Shown piece after piece: positions 1 through 7,410 of a stretch of DNA of 34,895 nt. Origin of the DNA: Elusimicrobiota bacterium (lineage in GTDB: Bacteria; Elusimicrobiota; Elusimicrobia; UBA1565; UBA9628). Each line of letters opens with the position of its first letter. The stretch's first letter is position 1. The notes beneath the pieces were generated by a model, which was given only the letters and a program-made list of their open reading frames with translations, had not been told where the DNA came from and did no database searches. The DNA is taken from assembly GCA_026388095.1 (NCBI GenBank), contig JAPLKL010000065.1:1-34895 (forward strand). Reading direction: 5' to 3'. The translations under genes and the position numbers were made by a program.

Positions 1-1
1 G

Positions 2-265
2 AAGACCGCGTGGAAGGCGGGGGCGTGGCTGACGGCGCAAGAGGCGCAGGCGGATTTCCGCGAGCGCTACGCGATCCGGGCGGGCATCGAGTCCACGAAC
101 TCGGAGCTCAAGCGGGCTCATGGGCTGGGGAGACTGCGTGTGCGCGGAGGAAAGCGGGTCCGGCTGTCGGTTTACTTGAAGGCGACGGCGTGCAACCTCA
201 AACGCGCGCTGAGGTGCTGGCTCGAACCTGGGCTGGCCGTGGAGGGCGCGGTCGCGCTTGCATGA
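2..265 (+). CDS. Transposase, C-terminal fragment (cut by window edge)
   Basis: An open frame runs in from the left edge and stops with TGA at 263-265, giving about 87 residues. The readable part contains [20 protein letters not shown] and then [25 protein letters not shown]. The R..IE..NSELK segment carrying the last catalytic Glu, followed by a Gly/Arg-rich strand and a Leu/Lys/Asn helix, is the usual C-terminus of DDE transposases of the IS1182/IS5-like group. The start lies outside the window, so the element may be intact or a relic. It lies upstream of dcd and is probably unrelated to it in function. Family-level assignment is fairly secure; the exact IS family is not. Confidence 0.72.
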   Translation, partial: KTAWKAGAWLTAQEAQADFRERYAIRAGIESTNSELKRAHGLGRLRVRGGKRVRLSVYLKATACNLKRALRCWLEPGLAVEGAVALA

Positions 266-297
266 GGCGCCCCGCGCTAAAAGCGCGGTGCGGCGCC
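266..297. repeat. Hairpin just after the transposase (IS end or terminator)
   Basis: Immediately after the transposase stop, CCGCGC (272-277) pairs with GCGCGG (283-288) around TAAAA. An outer GGCGC (266-270) pairs with GCGCC (293-297). The position right behind the transposase suggests the terminal repeat of the insertion sequence or its terminator. No T-run follows. Confidence 0.45.
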
Positions 298-557
298 GGC
301 GAGTCGGGCCTACAATTCGAGATGGGAAGTTATCCAGGCTATCCACAACCTGGCGGATCGGGCATGAACAGCAGCGCGGCCCGAGAAGGGATTTTAAGAC
401 GAGCCGAGCCCAACGGGCTCAGCAAGCCGGGCCGCGACGCGCCACAAGATACCCTCGGCACTGGGTTCTTACGAGAGGCTCAAGACTTGATTCAAGGCCG
501 CTTGGCCGCCATGGGCAGGAATTTAGTATTGTGTCCCCGAATTCCAGAGGAGAAGAT
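298..557. other. Non-coding spacer before dcd
   Basis: I see no convincing gene here; the open frames crossing it lack recognisable protein features. It contains a small perfect hairpin, GAGCCC (406-411) with GGGCTC (415-420), and ends with a REP-like motif followed by the dcd ribosome binding site. It looks like decayed mobile-element DNA plus the dcd leader. Confidence 0.5.
523..545. repeat. REP-like motif (GTGTCCCCGAATT) in the dcd leader
   Basis: The run TAGTATTGTGTCCCCGAATT resembles a terminal motif I recall from REP elements and IS200-like (Y1/RAYT) transposon ends in many bacteria. A close relative, AATTCAGGGACACTT, occurs in the opposite orientation at 12999-13013. It sits 12 bases upstream of the dcd start, so it forms part of that leader. 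Confidence 0.4.
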
Positions 558-1124
558 ATGCTGAAATCAGACAAATGGATACGCAAAATGTGCCTGGAGC
601 ACATGATGATCGACCCGTTCGTTGAACGCGTCGACGGCCAGGGCCGCATCTCCTACGGCCTGTCATCCTACGGCTACGACATCCGGCTCGCCGACGAGTA
701 CAAGATCTTCACCAACGTCTACGGCGCCATCGTCGACCCCAAGGCCTTCGACCCCAAGGCCTTCGTGGACTACCGCGGTCCCCACTGCGTCATCCCCCCC
801 AACTCCTTCGCCCTGGCGCGCTCCGTGGAGACCTTCAATATCCCGCGCCAGGTCCTGGCCATCTGCCTGGGCAAGAGCACCTTCGCCCGCTGCGGCATCA
901 TCGTCAACGTCACGCCCCTGGAGCCCTGCTGGACCGGGCACCTGACCATCGAGATATCCAATACCACGCCGCTGCCTGCCAAGGTGTATTCGGGAGAGGG
1001 CATCGCGCAGCTGTTGTTCTTCGAAGGCGACGAGCTCTGCGAGACCAGCTACGCCGACCGCAAGGGCAAGTACCAGGCCCAGGTGGGCGTCGTCTTGCCG
1101 CGCGTCGATTCCAACCCAGGATGA
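558..1124 (+). CDS. dcd: dCTP deaminase
   Basis: This gene makes a cytosolic homotrimeric enzyme that deaminates dCTP to dUTP, feeding dTTP synthesis through dUTPase and thymidylate synthase. The 188-residue length matches the family. Visible signatures are [16 protein letters not shown] near the N-terminus, [11 protein letters not shown] with the nucleotide-contacting Ser and Arg, TIEISNT with the catalytic Glu, and [13 protein letters not shown] followed by [11 protein letters not shown] near the C-terminus. I chose the ATG at 558 because AGAGGAGA lies just upstream and MLKSDKWI is a normal Dcd N-terminus; the frame is open further upstream but that part looks non-coding. Its stop overlaps the next gene's start as ATGA. 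Whether it also hydrolyses dUTP cannot be told by eye. Confidence 0.93.
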   Translation: MLKSDKWIRKMCLEHMMIDPFVERVDGQGRISYGLSSYGYDIRLADEYKIFTNVYGAIVDPKAFDPKAFVDYRGPHCVIPPNSFALARSVETFNIPRQVLAICLGKSTFARCGIIVNVTPLEPCWTGHLTIEISNTTPLPAKVYSGEGIAQLLFFEGDELCETSYADRKGKYQAQVGVVLPRVDSNPG

Positions 1125-1861
1125 GAGCCGCGCTCGGCGCCGTCCTCCTGCTGGCGCAGAGCCCCTCCTGGGCCGCCGACGCCCCGGCGGGGCCGGACGA
1201 CCACCACGCCCCCGCCGAGAATCTCGCGCAGTCCTCGTCCCGGGACCAGCGGCTGGAGACCTTGAAGGATATGTGGCAGAGGGGCATCCTGGGCACTGAC
1301 ATGAACCAGTGGAGCCCGGAGGACCTGGCCCTCCTGTTGCGCATGCGCCAAGCCGAGGCCGCCGGCGCCTTGGGGCTTCTGCGGCGGCATTTCCTCTCCT
1401 TGAAAGACCTCATCCTGCGCGACCATCCGGCCGGCGGGAGCTCGACCCGGCTGCGGCTGACCCGCCGGGGCTACGAGAGGTACATAGCCATCAAGTCCCA
1501 GGAGTCGCTGCAGTACTTCGAGTCCAAGGAGGTCGAGACCAAGTGGGCGTACTGGCTCGCGGACCTCGACGGCCGGCCGCTCTACGACCGCGGCAGCGGC
1601 CTCTTGACCGAGGCCGGCGAGGAGCTCTATTCGCGCGCGCTCGCCAACCGCCCGACCTTCTGGCGGCTGCGCACGGGCGAGGTCCGGGGCAACCGTCCCG
1701 TGCCGCCGGAGCTGAGGCCCAAACCGGCGCCGCCTCCGCCCGCCCCCAGGCCCCCGGCCCCGCGGCCTTCCGCCCCCGTTGTGACCGGCGCCCCGGTCCA
1801 GGCCTCGAGTCAGACCGCGGTCTTCACAACGCCCGCGCCCGCTCCAGCCAAGGCGCGATAG
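1121..1861 (+). CDS. Secreted protein of unknown function with Pro-rich tail
   Basis: I do not recognise this 246-residue protein. It starts inside the dcd stop codon (ATGA), so the two are likely translationally coupled. The N-terminus [20 protein letters not shown] reads as a signal peptide cut near residue 18 after SWA, pointing to export. Residues 40-190 are charged and probably helical, including [18 protein letters not shown] and [18 protein letters not shown]. Residues from about 190 are very rich in Pro and Ala ([16 protein letters not shown]), like a wall-spanning or linker tail. The last 38 bases overlap the 3' end of the convergent glycosyltransferase gene. No catalytic motif is apparent. 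Coding status is supported by the overlap and the signal peptide. Confidence 0.7.
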   Translation: MRAALGAVLLLAQSPSWAADAPAGPDDHHAPAENLAQSSSRDQRLETLKDMWQRGILGTDMNQWSPEDLALLLRMRQAEAAGALGLLRRHFLSLKDLILRDHPAGGSSTRLRLTRRGYERYIAIKSQESLQYFESKEVETKWAYWLADLDGRPLYDRGSGLLTEAGEELYSRALANRPTFWRLRTGEVRGNRPVPPELRPKPAPPPPAPRPPAPRPSAPVVTGAPVQASSQTAVFTTPAPAPAKAR

Positions 1862-2834
1862 TCCGCTCCACGGCCCGGTACTCTTCCGGCGCGAAGGCCT
1901 CGCTGTAGCGCAGCTCCAAGGCGGCGCGGCGCAGCCTCTTGAGCCAGATCAGCGCGGCTGCGGGCACGAAGCTCAGCCGATAGAGCGTCAGCCCGCGCGC
2001 CTGTTCCCCCAGCTGGCGGGTCAGGAACTGCCGGGCCTGGTCCGGGCGGCCCTCCTTCAGGAAGTAGGTGGAGGTCTCCAGGACCAGCTCCCGCCATCTG
2101 AGCTCGCGCTCGGCCGGCCCGGGCCCCCCGGCTTCGAGAGCCATGACCGCCTCGCGGAACGTGGTCTCGTGATCGCGGGTGATCTGGGCCTCGTGCATGG
2201 TCCGCACGGAGAGCGGCTCCGGGATGGCCCCGACTTCCAGGCCCCCCGCGAGCATGCGCGCGTAGAGCTCGGTGTCCTCCAGGATGCGCATGTCCTCGCG
2301 GAAGAGCCCGTGCCGGGTGAAGGCCTCGCGGCGGACGGCTACGTTGGTGGTCACGTAGGGCAGGAACTTGTCTCCCACCGCGTACCAGCCGGGCACGCGA
2401 CCCTGGGGGATGGCCCGCCCCGGATCGAAGAGCCGGGAGATGACGCGGCCGAAGCGCCGCAGGTAGGCGTTGGAGAACCAGAAGCCCGCCGCCGGGCGGG
2501 CCTCCGCGGCCCGCCGGAAGGCCTCCAGCCGGCCGGGCAGGTAGAGGTCGTCGCTGTCGAGGAAGGTCACGAAGCGCCCGCGCGCCATGCGGATGGCGCG
2601 GTTGCGGCAGGCGTGCTGGCCGCTGTTGCGCTCCATGCGCACCAGGTGCAGGCGCGGGTCGCCGGGCAGGCGGCTCAGGAGCCTGGGAGTCTCGTCGGTG
2701 GAGCCGTCGTCGACGACGAAGAGTTCGAAGTCGCCTTCGCTCTGGGCCAGGACGCTCAAGACCGCGGCCGCGCACATGCGCGCCACGTTGTAGGTGGGGA
2801 CGACCACGCTGAAGAAAGGCTCGCGCTCCGCCAT
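1824..2834 (-). CDS. Family 2 glycosyltransferase
   Basis: This 336-residue GT-A fold protein should transfer a sugar from a nucleotide-sugar donor onto a glycan or lipid acceptor at the cytoplasmic membrane face. It begins FFSVVVPTYNVARM, followed by VVDDGSTDET (40-49) and the metal-binding FLDSDD (DSDD at 93-96), the standard GT2 layout. EDTELYARML further on matches the acidic acceptor-site motif (ED) of family 2. It is the last gene of the minus-strand block and starts three bases after the neighbouring glycosyltransferase ends. With that gene and the GT39-like enzyme upstream, a role in surface polysaccharide or glycoprotein assembly is likely. Donor and acceptor cannot be named from sequence. 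Confidence 0.88.
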   Translation of the reverse strand: MAEREPFFSVVVPTYNVARMCAAAVLSVLAQSEGDFELFVVDDGSTDETPRLLSRLPGDPRLHLVRMERNSGQHACRNRAIRMARGRFVTFLDSDDLYLPGRLEAFRRAAEARPAAGFWFSNAYLRRFGRVISRLFDPGRAIPQGRVPGWYAVGDKFLPYVTTNVAVRREAFTRHGLFREDMRILEDTELYARMLAGGLEVGAIPEPLSVRTMHEAQITRDHETTFREAVMALEAGGPGPAERELRWRELVLETSTYFLKEGRPDQARQFLTRQLGEQARGLTLYRLSFVPAAALIWLKRLRRAALELRYSEAFAPEEYRAVERTIAPWLERARAL

Positions 2835-2837
2835 ATC

Positions 2838-3842
2838 CTAGTCCTTCAGGAGCCTCCGGCGCAGCGACACCAAGCCCTGCGCGCGGGCATAGACGCCCAG
2901 GCAGGCCAGATAGAGGGCGGGCGAGGCCAGGGCCAGGAGCAAGGACGCCCGCTTGAATAGGCCGTAGCCCCCGCCCCAGGTCCGCCCCAGCTCGCGCCAG
3001 CACTCCCAGGCCCGGGCCGTCTCGCCGCGGTAGCGGCGCAGGAAGAGCTCCTCCTGCAGGGCCTCGGCGCGCCGGCGCCGGACCTCGCTGGGCGCGAAGG
3101 CCGCGCCCCGGGAGCGCAGGAGCCCGTCCAGCTCCGCCTCGAGGATGAGGCGCACCCGGCGGCGTTCGGCGAGACGAGCCGGGTCGCGGTAGAGCCCGGC
3201 GTAAAGGTTGGCGCCGTGCACGCGGCGCCAGGCCAGGGGCGATGGGATGGTGCCGAGCGGGGCGAAGAAGACGGCGTGGGTGTAGAGGTACTCGTCGGCG
3301 CAGAAGGTGAGGCCGGCGGGGATCGGGCCGACCGAGCGCAGGAGCTCGCGCCGGAAGCTCAGGCCCGTGGTGCCGGTGAAACAGGTGCGGCCCTCGAGGA
3401 AGTCCTCCAGGCGGAAGACCGCGGGGGCCGGCGGCATCCGCCCGGGCACGGGCCGCAGCGCCGAGTCGACTTCCCGGCACCAGTGCTGCACCAGCCCCAG
3501 CTCGGGCTCGCCGCGGAACCGCTCCACCACGCGCGTCAGCTTGTCCTCGCTCCACCAGTCGTCGGAGTCGAGCAGGCAGACGATCTCCCCCTTGGCCGCC
3601 GCCACGCCGGCGTTGATGGCCGCGGCCTGCCCGCCGCGCTCCTGATAGACGGGATTGACGCGGCCTGCGAAGGACTCGATGACGCGGCGGGAGCCGTCCG
3701 TGGAGCCGTCGTCGACCACCACCAGCTCGACGAGCTCGGCGGGGTAGGTCTGGCCCAGGACGCTTGCGATGGCCTGGCCCAGGAACCTGCCGTAGTTGTG
3801 GTTGTTGATGACCGCCGAGACGGTCGGACGCTCTGCTGACAT
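2838..3842 (-). CDS. Family 2 glycosyltransferase with C-terminal hydrophobic segment
   Basis: This 334-residue protein is a second GT2 enzyme. It starts MSAERPTVSAVINNHNYGRF and has VVVDDGSTDGSRR (42-53), ERGGQAAAINAG (68-79) and CLLDSDDWW with DSDD at 92-95. These are the donor-binding and metal-binding elements of the family. The C-terminus has an Arg-rich helix region and then a hydrophobic stretch, SLLLALASPALYLACLGVYA, which may anchor it to the membrane. The ATG at 3842 is chosen because it gives a normal GT2 N-terminus; an open frame continues upstream but overlaps the transporter gene. Five bases separate it from the transporter stop, so co-transcription is likely. Sugar specificity is unknown. 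Confidence 0.87.
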   Translation of the reverse strand: MSAERPTVSAVINNHNYGRFLGQAIASVLGQTYPAELVELVVVDDGSTDGSRRVIESFAGRVNPVYQERGGQAAAINAGVAAAKGEIVCLLDSDDWWSEDKLTRVVERFRGEPELGLVQHWCREVDSALRPVPGRMPPAPAVFRLEDFLEGRTCFTGTTGLSFRRELLRSVGPIPAGLTFCADEYLYTHAVFFAPLGTIPSPLAWRRVHGANLYAGLYRDPARLAERRRVRLILEAELDGLLRSRGAAFAPSEVRRRRAEALQEELFLRRYRGETARAWECWRELGRTWGGGYGLFKRASLLLALASPALYLACLGVYARAQGLVSLRRRLLKD

Positions 3843-3847
3843 CCTAT

Positions 3848-5323
3848 TCAGCTGGCCGGAGCGGCGGAGGATATGCCGCGGTCCTTGGTCTTGTAGTAGT
3901 AGCCCACCATGGCCAGCGTGGCCACCAGGCCCACCGCGCCCAGGATCACCCAGACCTTCCAGGGATGGTGCAGGTCCCAGAGCAGGCGCGTGGCTTCCTC
4001 CACCGTGCCGCCCTTGCCGCCGTTCAAGGTCGCGGCCATGGCGGCCATGACCTTCTCCGACGACAGGGCCTTGACCGGTGCGGCGCCCAGGCCCGCGGTC
4101 TGCTCCAGGTACTGCCGGGCGAAGTTGATCTTGCTGCCCAGGCTCTCGTAGAGGTAGCCTGAGATGAAGTTGCCCAGCCCCCAGCCCACGGCGAAGGGGA
4201 TGTTGGAGTAGCCCATGTAGACCGCCTTCTTGTCCGGAGGCGCGGTCAGGCCGATGTATTCGGAGAACTTCGGACTGCACATCATCTCGCCCACGGCGAA
4301 GACGAAGATGGCCAAGGCCACGATCCAGCCCGCGGAGCTCGAGCCGCAGCCCACGAAGGCCGCCACCGAGACCACCATGCCGCCGATCAAGGCCACCATG
4401 GGGTGGAACTTGCCCGTCAGCCAAGAGATGGGCAGCATCAGGGCGATGATGGCGGCGGAGTCGATGTTGATGAGGACCTCGGGCTTGACATAGCCGTTGG
4501 CCAGCACGCTGCCCGAGCTCACCCAGGCGAAGAACGGCGCCACGTCGCGGGAGACCACCCACTCGTCGATGAAGTTGGGCAGCAGGTCCCAGAGCTGCAT
4601 GAACATGAACCAGAACCCGCTGAAGATGGCCAGGAAGATGAGGAAGTTCTTGTCCTTGAGCGTGCTCATGGTGTCCAGGAAGGTCTGGGCCACGGTCTTG
4701 GGCTTGGCGTCCGGGGACTTCTCCGGCTCCTTGTAGAAGAAGATCGCGGGGATGTAGTTGAAGGCGGTCACGCCGGCGGCGCAGAGGAAGACCAGCTTGA
4801 AGTTGGTCTCGCCGCGGAGGTTGGCCGCGAGCATGGGCGCCAGGAACCCGCCCACGTTGACCATCCAGTAGAAGATGCCCCAGGCGATGGAGCTATTGTC
4901 CTCGGTGGAGGCCTTGGCGATGGTGCCCTGGACCGGCGGCTTGAAGATGGCCGTGCCCAGACCGATGAGGCAGGCCGCGCCCAAGGCGCCCCAGAAGCCG
5001 TGGGCGAAGGCGAAGGCGAGGTAGCCGAGGATGTTGATGGAGTAGGCCACGTAGAGGCTCTTCTTGTAGCCGTACTGGTCCGTGAACCCGCCCGAGACCA
5101 TGGGCACCAGGCACTGGATGAGCGCCCAGACCGCGTAGATGTTGCCCTTCTCCGCGTAGCTCAGGCCCATGCCGCCCTGGGCCACGGCGTAGACCATGTA
5201 GAGCGGGAGGATGGCGCGGGCCCCGAAGAAGGCCAGCCTCTCGTTGGCCTCCATCCAGTTGGCGAACCAGAAATTGGGCCGGAGCCCGCGGACCTGCTGC
5301 CAGACGGTGAGTTTGGTGGTCAT
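3848..5323 (-). CDS. MFS transporter of the POT/PTR peptide-transporter type
   Basis: This 491-residue polytopic membrane protein resembles proton-coupled oligopeptide transporters. NERLAFFGARAILPLYMVYA near residue 25 matches the ER..(Y/F)G.R..L.LY signature of the POT/PTR2 group. VSGGFTDQYGYKKSL fits the loop 2-3 motif of the major facilitator superfamily. About a dozen hydrophobic segments can be read along the length, with larger hydrophilic loops near the middle and C-terminus. The start at 5323 has AAGGAG upstream and overlaps the GT39-like gene stop as ATGA. The substrate could be a peptide, but POT-like proteins carry other compounds too. Its place downstream of purine-type catabolic genes makes a heterocycle substrate conceivable. 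Confidence 0.8.
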   Translation of the reverse strand: MTTKLTVWQQVRGLRPNFWFANWMEANERLAFFGARAILPLYMVYAVAQGGMGLSYAEKGNIYAVWALIQCLVPMVSGGFTDQYGYKKSLYVAYSINILGYLAFAFAHGFWGALGAACLIGLGTAIFKPPVQGTIAKASTEDNSSIAWGIFYWMVNVGGFLAPMLAANLRGETNFKLVFLCAAGVTAFNYIPAIFFYKEPEKSPDAKPKTVAQTFLDTMSTLKDKNFLIFLAIFSGFWFMFMQLWDLLPNFIDEWVVSRDVAPFFAWVSSGSVLANGYVKPEVLINIDSAAIIALMLPISWLTGKFHPMVALIGGMVVSVAAFVGCGSSSAGWIVALAIFVFAVGEMMCSPKFSEYIGLTAPPDKKAVYMGYSNIPFAVGWGLGNFISGYLYESLGSKINFARQYLEQTAGLGAAPVKALSSEKVMAAMAATLNGGKGGTVEEATRLLWDLHHPWKVWVILGAVGLVATLAMVGYYYKTKDRGISSAAPAS

Positions 5324-6630
5324 TGCTTCTTCTCCTTCATGTAGGCGGCGCCGGCCGCGACGGCCAGCAGGGGCACGAGCGGGATGCGGTAGCGGCCGCA
5401 GCCGCCCAAGGGCAAGGTCGCCGCGACCAGGTACAGGACGCAGGCTCCCAGCAAGAGCAGTTCGGCGAGGCGCCCGGCTTGGAAGAGCCTCCAGCAGCCC
5501 TTGAGCGCGGCCGCGTAGAGGCCGAGCAGGAGGGCCAGCCCTCCGATCCACAGCGGGACCAACGCGGGGTGGTCTCTTTGGAACTGGAACCTGCGCGGGG
5601 GCGCGGAGGAGGCCGCCATGGGCGGGGCGCCCACTCTCATCATGTCGACCAGCATGTCCAGGCTCGTGCCTTCGAACAGATAGAAAAAGCGCTTGGCGAG
5701 GATTTTGCCCACGAAGACGGGCCGGGTCGCGGCGCAGCGCAGGAACAGGCGGAGCGGCGAGTCCCCGGAAGGCCGCTCCGGACAGGTGAGCGCCACCAGC
5801 TCAGCCTGGGTGGAAGGCCCCTTGATCATCCCGGCCTCCGCCGGGATCTCGGCGAAGGTCCAGCCCGAGATGCAGCAGAAGACCGGCCGTCCGTAGCGGG
5901 AGTTGCGCGCCACCCACAGGCCCGGCAGCAGATACGCCGCAAGGAGGAAGACCGCCAGGGCCTTCTTGCGGCGCAGCAGCAAGCCCGCGAGCAGCACGGG
6001 CAGGTAGAGGGTGACCGGGCGGACCATGATGCCGATGCCGTAGACCAAGCCGCTGCCTGCGGCGGACAGGGCCCGGTCCGAGGGATCCTGGAGCAGCTTC
6101 CAGAAGAGGAAGGTCGCCAGCAGCAACAGCGCCGCGCCGAAGGTGTCGGAGAGCAGCAGGGGCGTATGGATGACGCCGGCCGGCTCCAAAGCCGCGAAAA
6201 CGGCCGCCCAAGCCGCGCCCCGGGGACCGCCCAGCATGCCCCCCCAGTGCCAGCACAGCAGAACCGTCAGGACGCCGGCGACGGTCTGCAGCAGGGCCAG
6301 CGGGACCACCGGAGAGTCCATCACCTTGAACCAGGGCGCCAGGAGCAACGGGTAGCCGGGGGTGCGGTATCTGTCGAAATGGAAGGGCGGCCCCAGGTTG
6401 CCGTCGAGCCAGGCGCGCAGCTCCGCGGCGTCGCGCTTGGGCCGGCGGTCCTCGTCCCACTCGCCCAGCTTGGAGCCGAAGCTGCCGCGCAAGGCCAGGT
6501 TCTGGGCCACGGAGGCGTAGTGCAGGCTGTCCGCGTAGATCAGGCCCCGGAGCGGCTGCGCCGCCACGTAGGCGAAGACCGCCAGGCGGGGAAGGAATGC
6601 CAGCAGCCAGACCCAGGCCGGGGGCCGCAT
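5320..6630 (-). CDS. GT39/PMT-like membrane glycosyltransferase
   Basis: This 436-residue protein has many hydrophobic helices and looks like a GT-C fold glycosyltransferase of the PMT/ArnT type, which uses lipid-linked sugars on the outer face of the membrane. The first loop carries ADSLHYASVAQNLALRGSFG (about residues 33-52) with the acidic residue typical of the family. It is followed by RYRTPGYPLLLAPWFK near residue 97, the conserved R.PGYPL.LA motif. Further helices follow, including VLLCWHWGGMLGG and GLVYGIGIMVRPVTLYLPV. It starts within the stop codon of the crotonase gene (TGATG) and overlaps the transporter start. It probably works with the two family 2 enzymes in glycosylating a surface molecule. 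The acceptor is unknown. Confidence 0.8.
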   Translation of the reverse strand: MRPPAWVWLLAFLPRLAVFAYVAAQPLRGLIYADSLHYASVAQNLALRGSFGSKLGEWDEDRRPKRDAAELRAWLDGNLGPPFHFDRYRTPGYPLLLAPWFKVMDSPVVPLALLQTVAGVLTVLLCWHWGGMLGGPRGAAWAAVFAALEPAGVIHTPLLLSDTFGAALLLLATFLFWKLLQDPSDRALSAAGSGLVYGIGIMVRPVTLYLPVLLAGLLLRRKKALAVFLLAAYLLPGLWVARNSRYGRPVFCCISGWTFAEIPAEAGMIKGPSTQAELVALTCPERPSGDSPLRLFLRCAATRPVFVGKILAKRFFYLFEGTSLDMLVDMMRVGAPPMAASSAPPRRFQFQRDHPALVPLWIGGLALLLGLYAAALKGCWRLFQAGRLAELLLLGACVLYLVAATLPLGGCGRYRIPLVPLLAVAAGAAYMKEKKQ

Positions 6631-7409
6631 CAGTCGCCCCGGAAGCGCGGGGGCCGCTTCTCCAGGAAGGCCCGGATGCCCTCGGTGTAGTCGTGGCTCT
6701 CGAAGACCTTGCGGCGCAGCTCCTCGATGCGCTCGAAGGTGTCGGGGCTGATGGGATGGGCGCCGGAAAGGATGCGGAACTGCTCCTTGATGACGTTGAC
6801 CGAGAGCGGGGAATGCGCGGCGATCCCCTCGGCCAAGCGCAAAGTGAAGTCATCGAGCTCCGCTGGCTCCACCAGGTGGTTGAGGATGCCGTAGTCCAGC
6901 GCGCGGCGGGCGTCGATAGGTTCGGCTGTGAAGAAGAGCTCCTTGGCGCGGTTGAGTCCGAGATGGTTGATGAAATGCAGGATGCCCGAGGCGTTGTAGG
7001 GCAGGCCCACCTTGACCGGCGTGATGGCGAAGGTGAAGCTGGGATCTCCGACCACCAGGTCGCAGGTGAGCATGAGGTCGCAGGACTTGCCCCAGACCCC
7101 GCCGCGCACCATGGCCAGCACCGGGCCGGGATAGGTCTCGACCGCGCGCAGGGCCTGCTCCAACGGGGTGTCGTAGCCGAAGGGATCGTGCCGCTGCTTC
7201 TCCATCTCGGCGATGTCCGCGCCGGCGGACCACACCTTGGCGCCCGGAGCCGTGCGCAGGATGACCACCGGCACGCGCTGGCCGCGCAGGCGCTCGAAGC
7301 TCGCGGCCAACTCCTCCAGGAGCTTGGCGCACAGGGCGTTGCGCTTGCCCGGATTGTCGAAAGTGACGAAACCGACCTTGCCGCGGGTCTCGGTGGTTAT
7401 GAAACCCAT
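6630..7409 (-). CDS. scpB: Methylmalonyl-CoA decarboxylase-like crotonase
   Basis: This 259-residue protein belongs to the crotonase superfamily and most resembles methylmalonyl-CoA decarboxylase (ScpB/YgfG), which turns (R)-methylmalonyl-CoA into propionyl-CoA. Matching blocks include KVWSAGADI (58-66), RHDPFGYDTPL (73-83), VRGGVWG (101-107), FAITPVKVGLPYNASGI, FTAEPIDARRALDYGILNH and, at the C-terminus, EGIRAFLEKRPPRFRGD. The ScpB active-site Tyr140 is present as Tyr138. His66 and Gly110, whose backbone amides hold the thioester, are replaced by Ala64 and Lys108. The gene starts one base after the hydroxylase large-subunit stop, so it is in that operon. The symbol reflects closest family resemblance; another acyl-CoA reaction is possible. 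Confidence 0.72.
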   Translation of the reverse strand: MGFITTETRGKVGFVTFDNPGKRNALCAKLLEELAASFERLRGQRVPVVILRTAPGAKVWSAGADIAEMEKQRHDPFGYDTPLEQALRAVETYPGPVLAMVRGGVWGKSCDLMLTCDLVVGDPSFTFAITPVKVGLPYNASGILHFINHLGLNRAKELFFTAEPIDARRALDYGILNHLVEPAELDDFTLRLAEGIAAHSPLSVNVIKEQFRILSGAHPISPDTFERIEELRRKVFESHDYTEGIRAFLEKRPPRFRGD

Positions 7410-7410
7410 A

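Noticed and set aside
258-557. Hundred-codon N-terminal extension of dcd
   Set aside because: Arg-rich sequence unlike any Dcd, crossing a repeat motif; the ATG at 558 has a good ribosome binding site and gives a normal-length protein.
1810-3555. Long minus-strand open frame of 581 codons over both glycosyltransferase genes
   Set aside because: It is very rich in Arg, Pro, Gly and Ala and lies out of frame with two genes that have clear GT2 motifs. It is a high-GC shadow.
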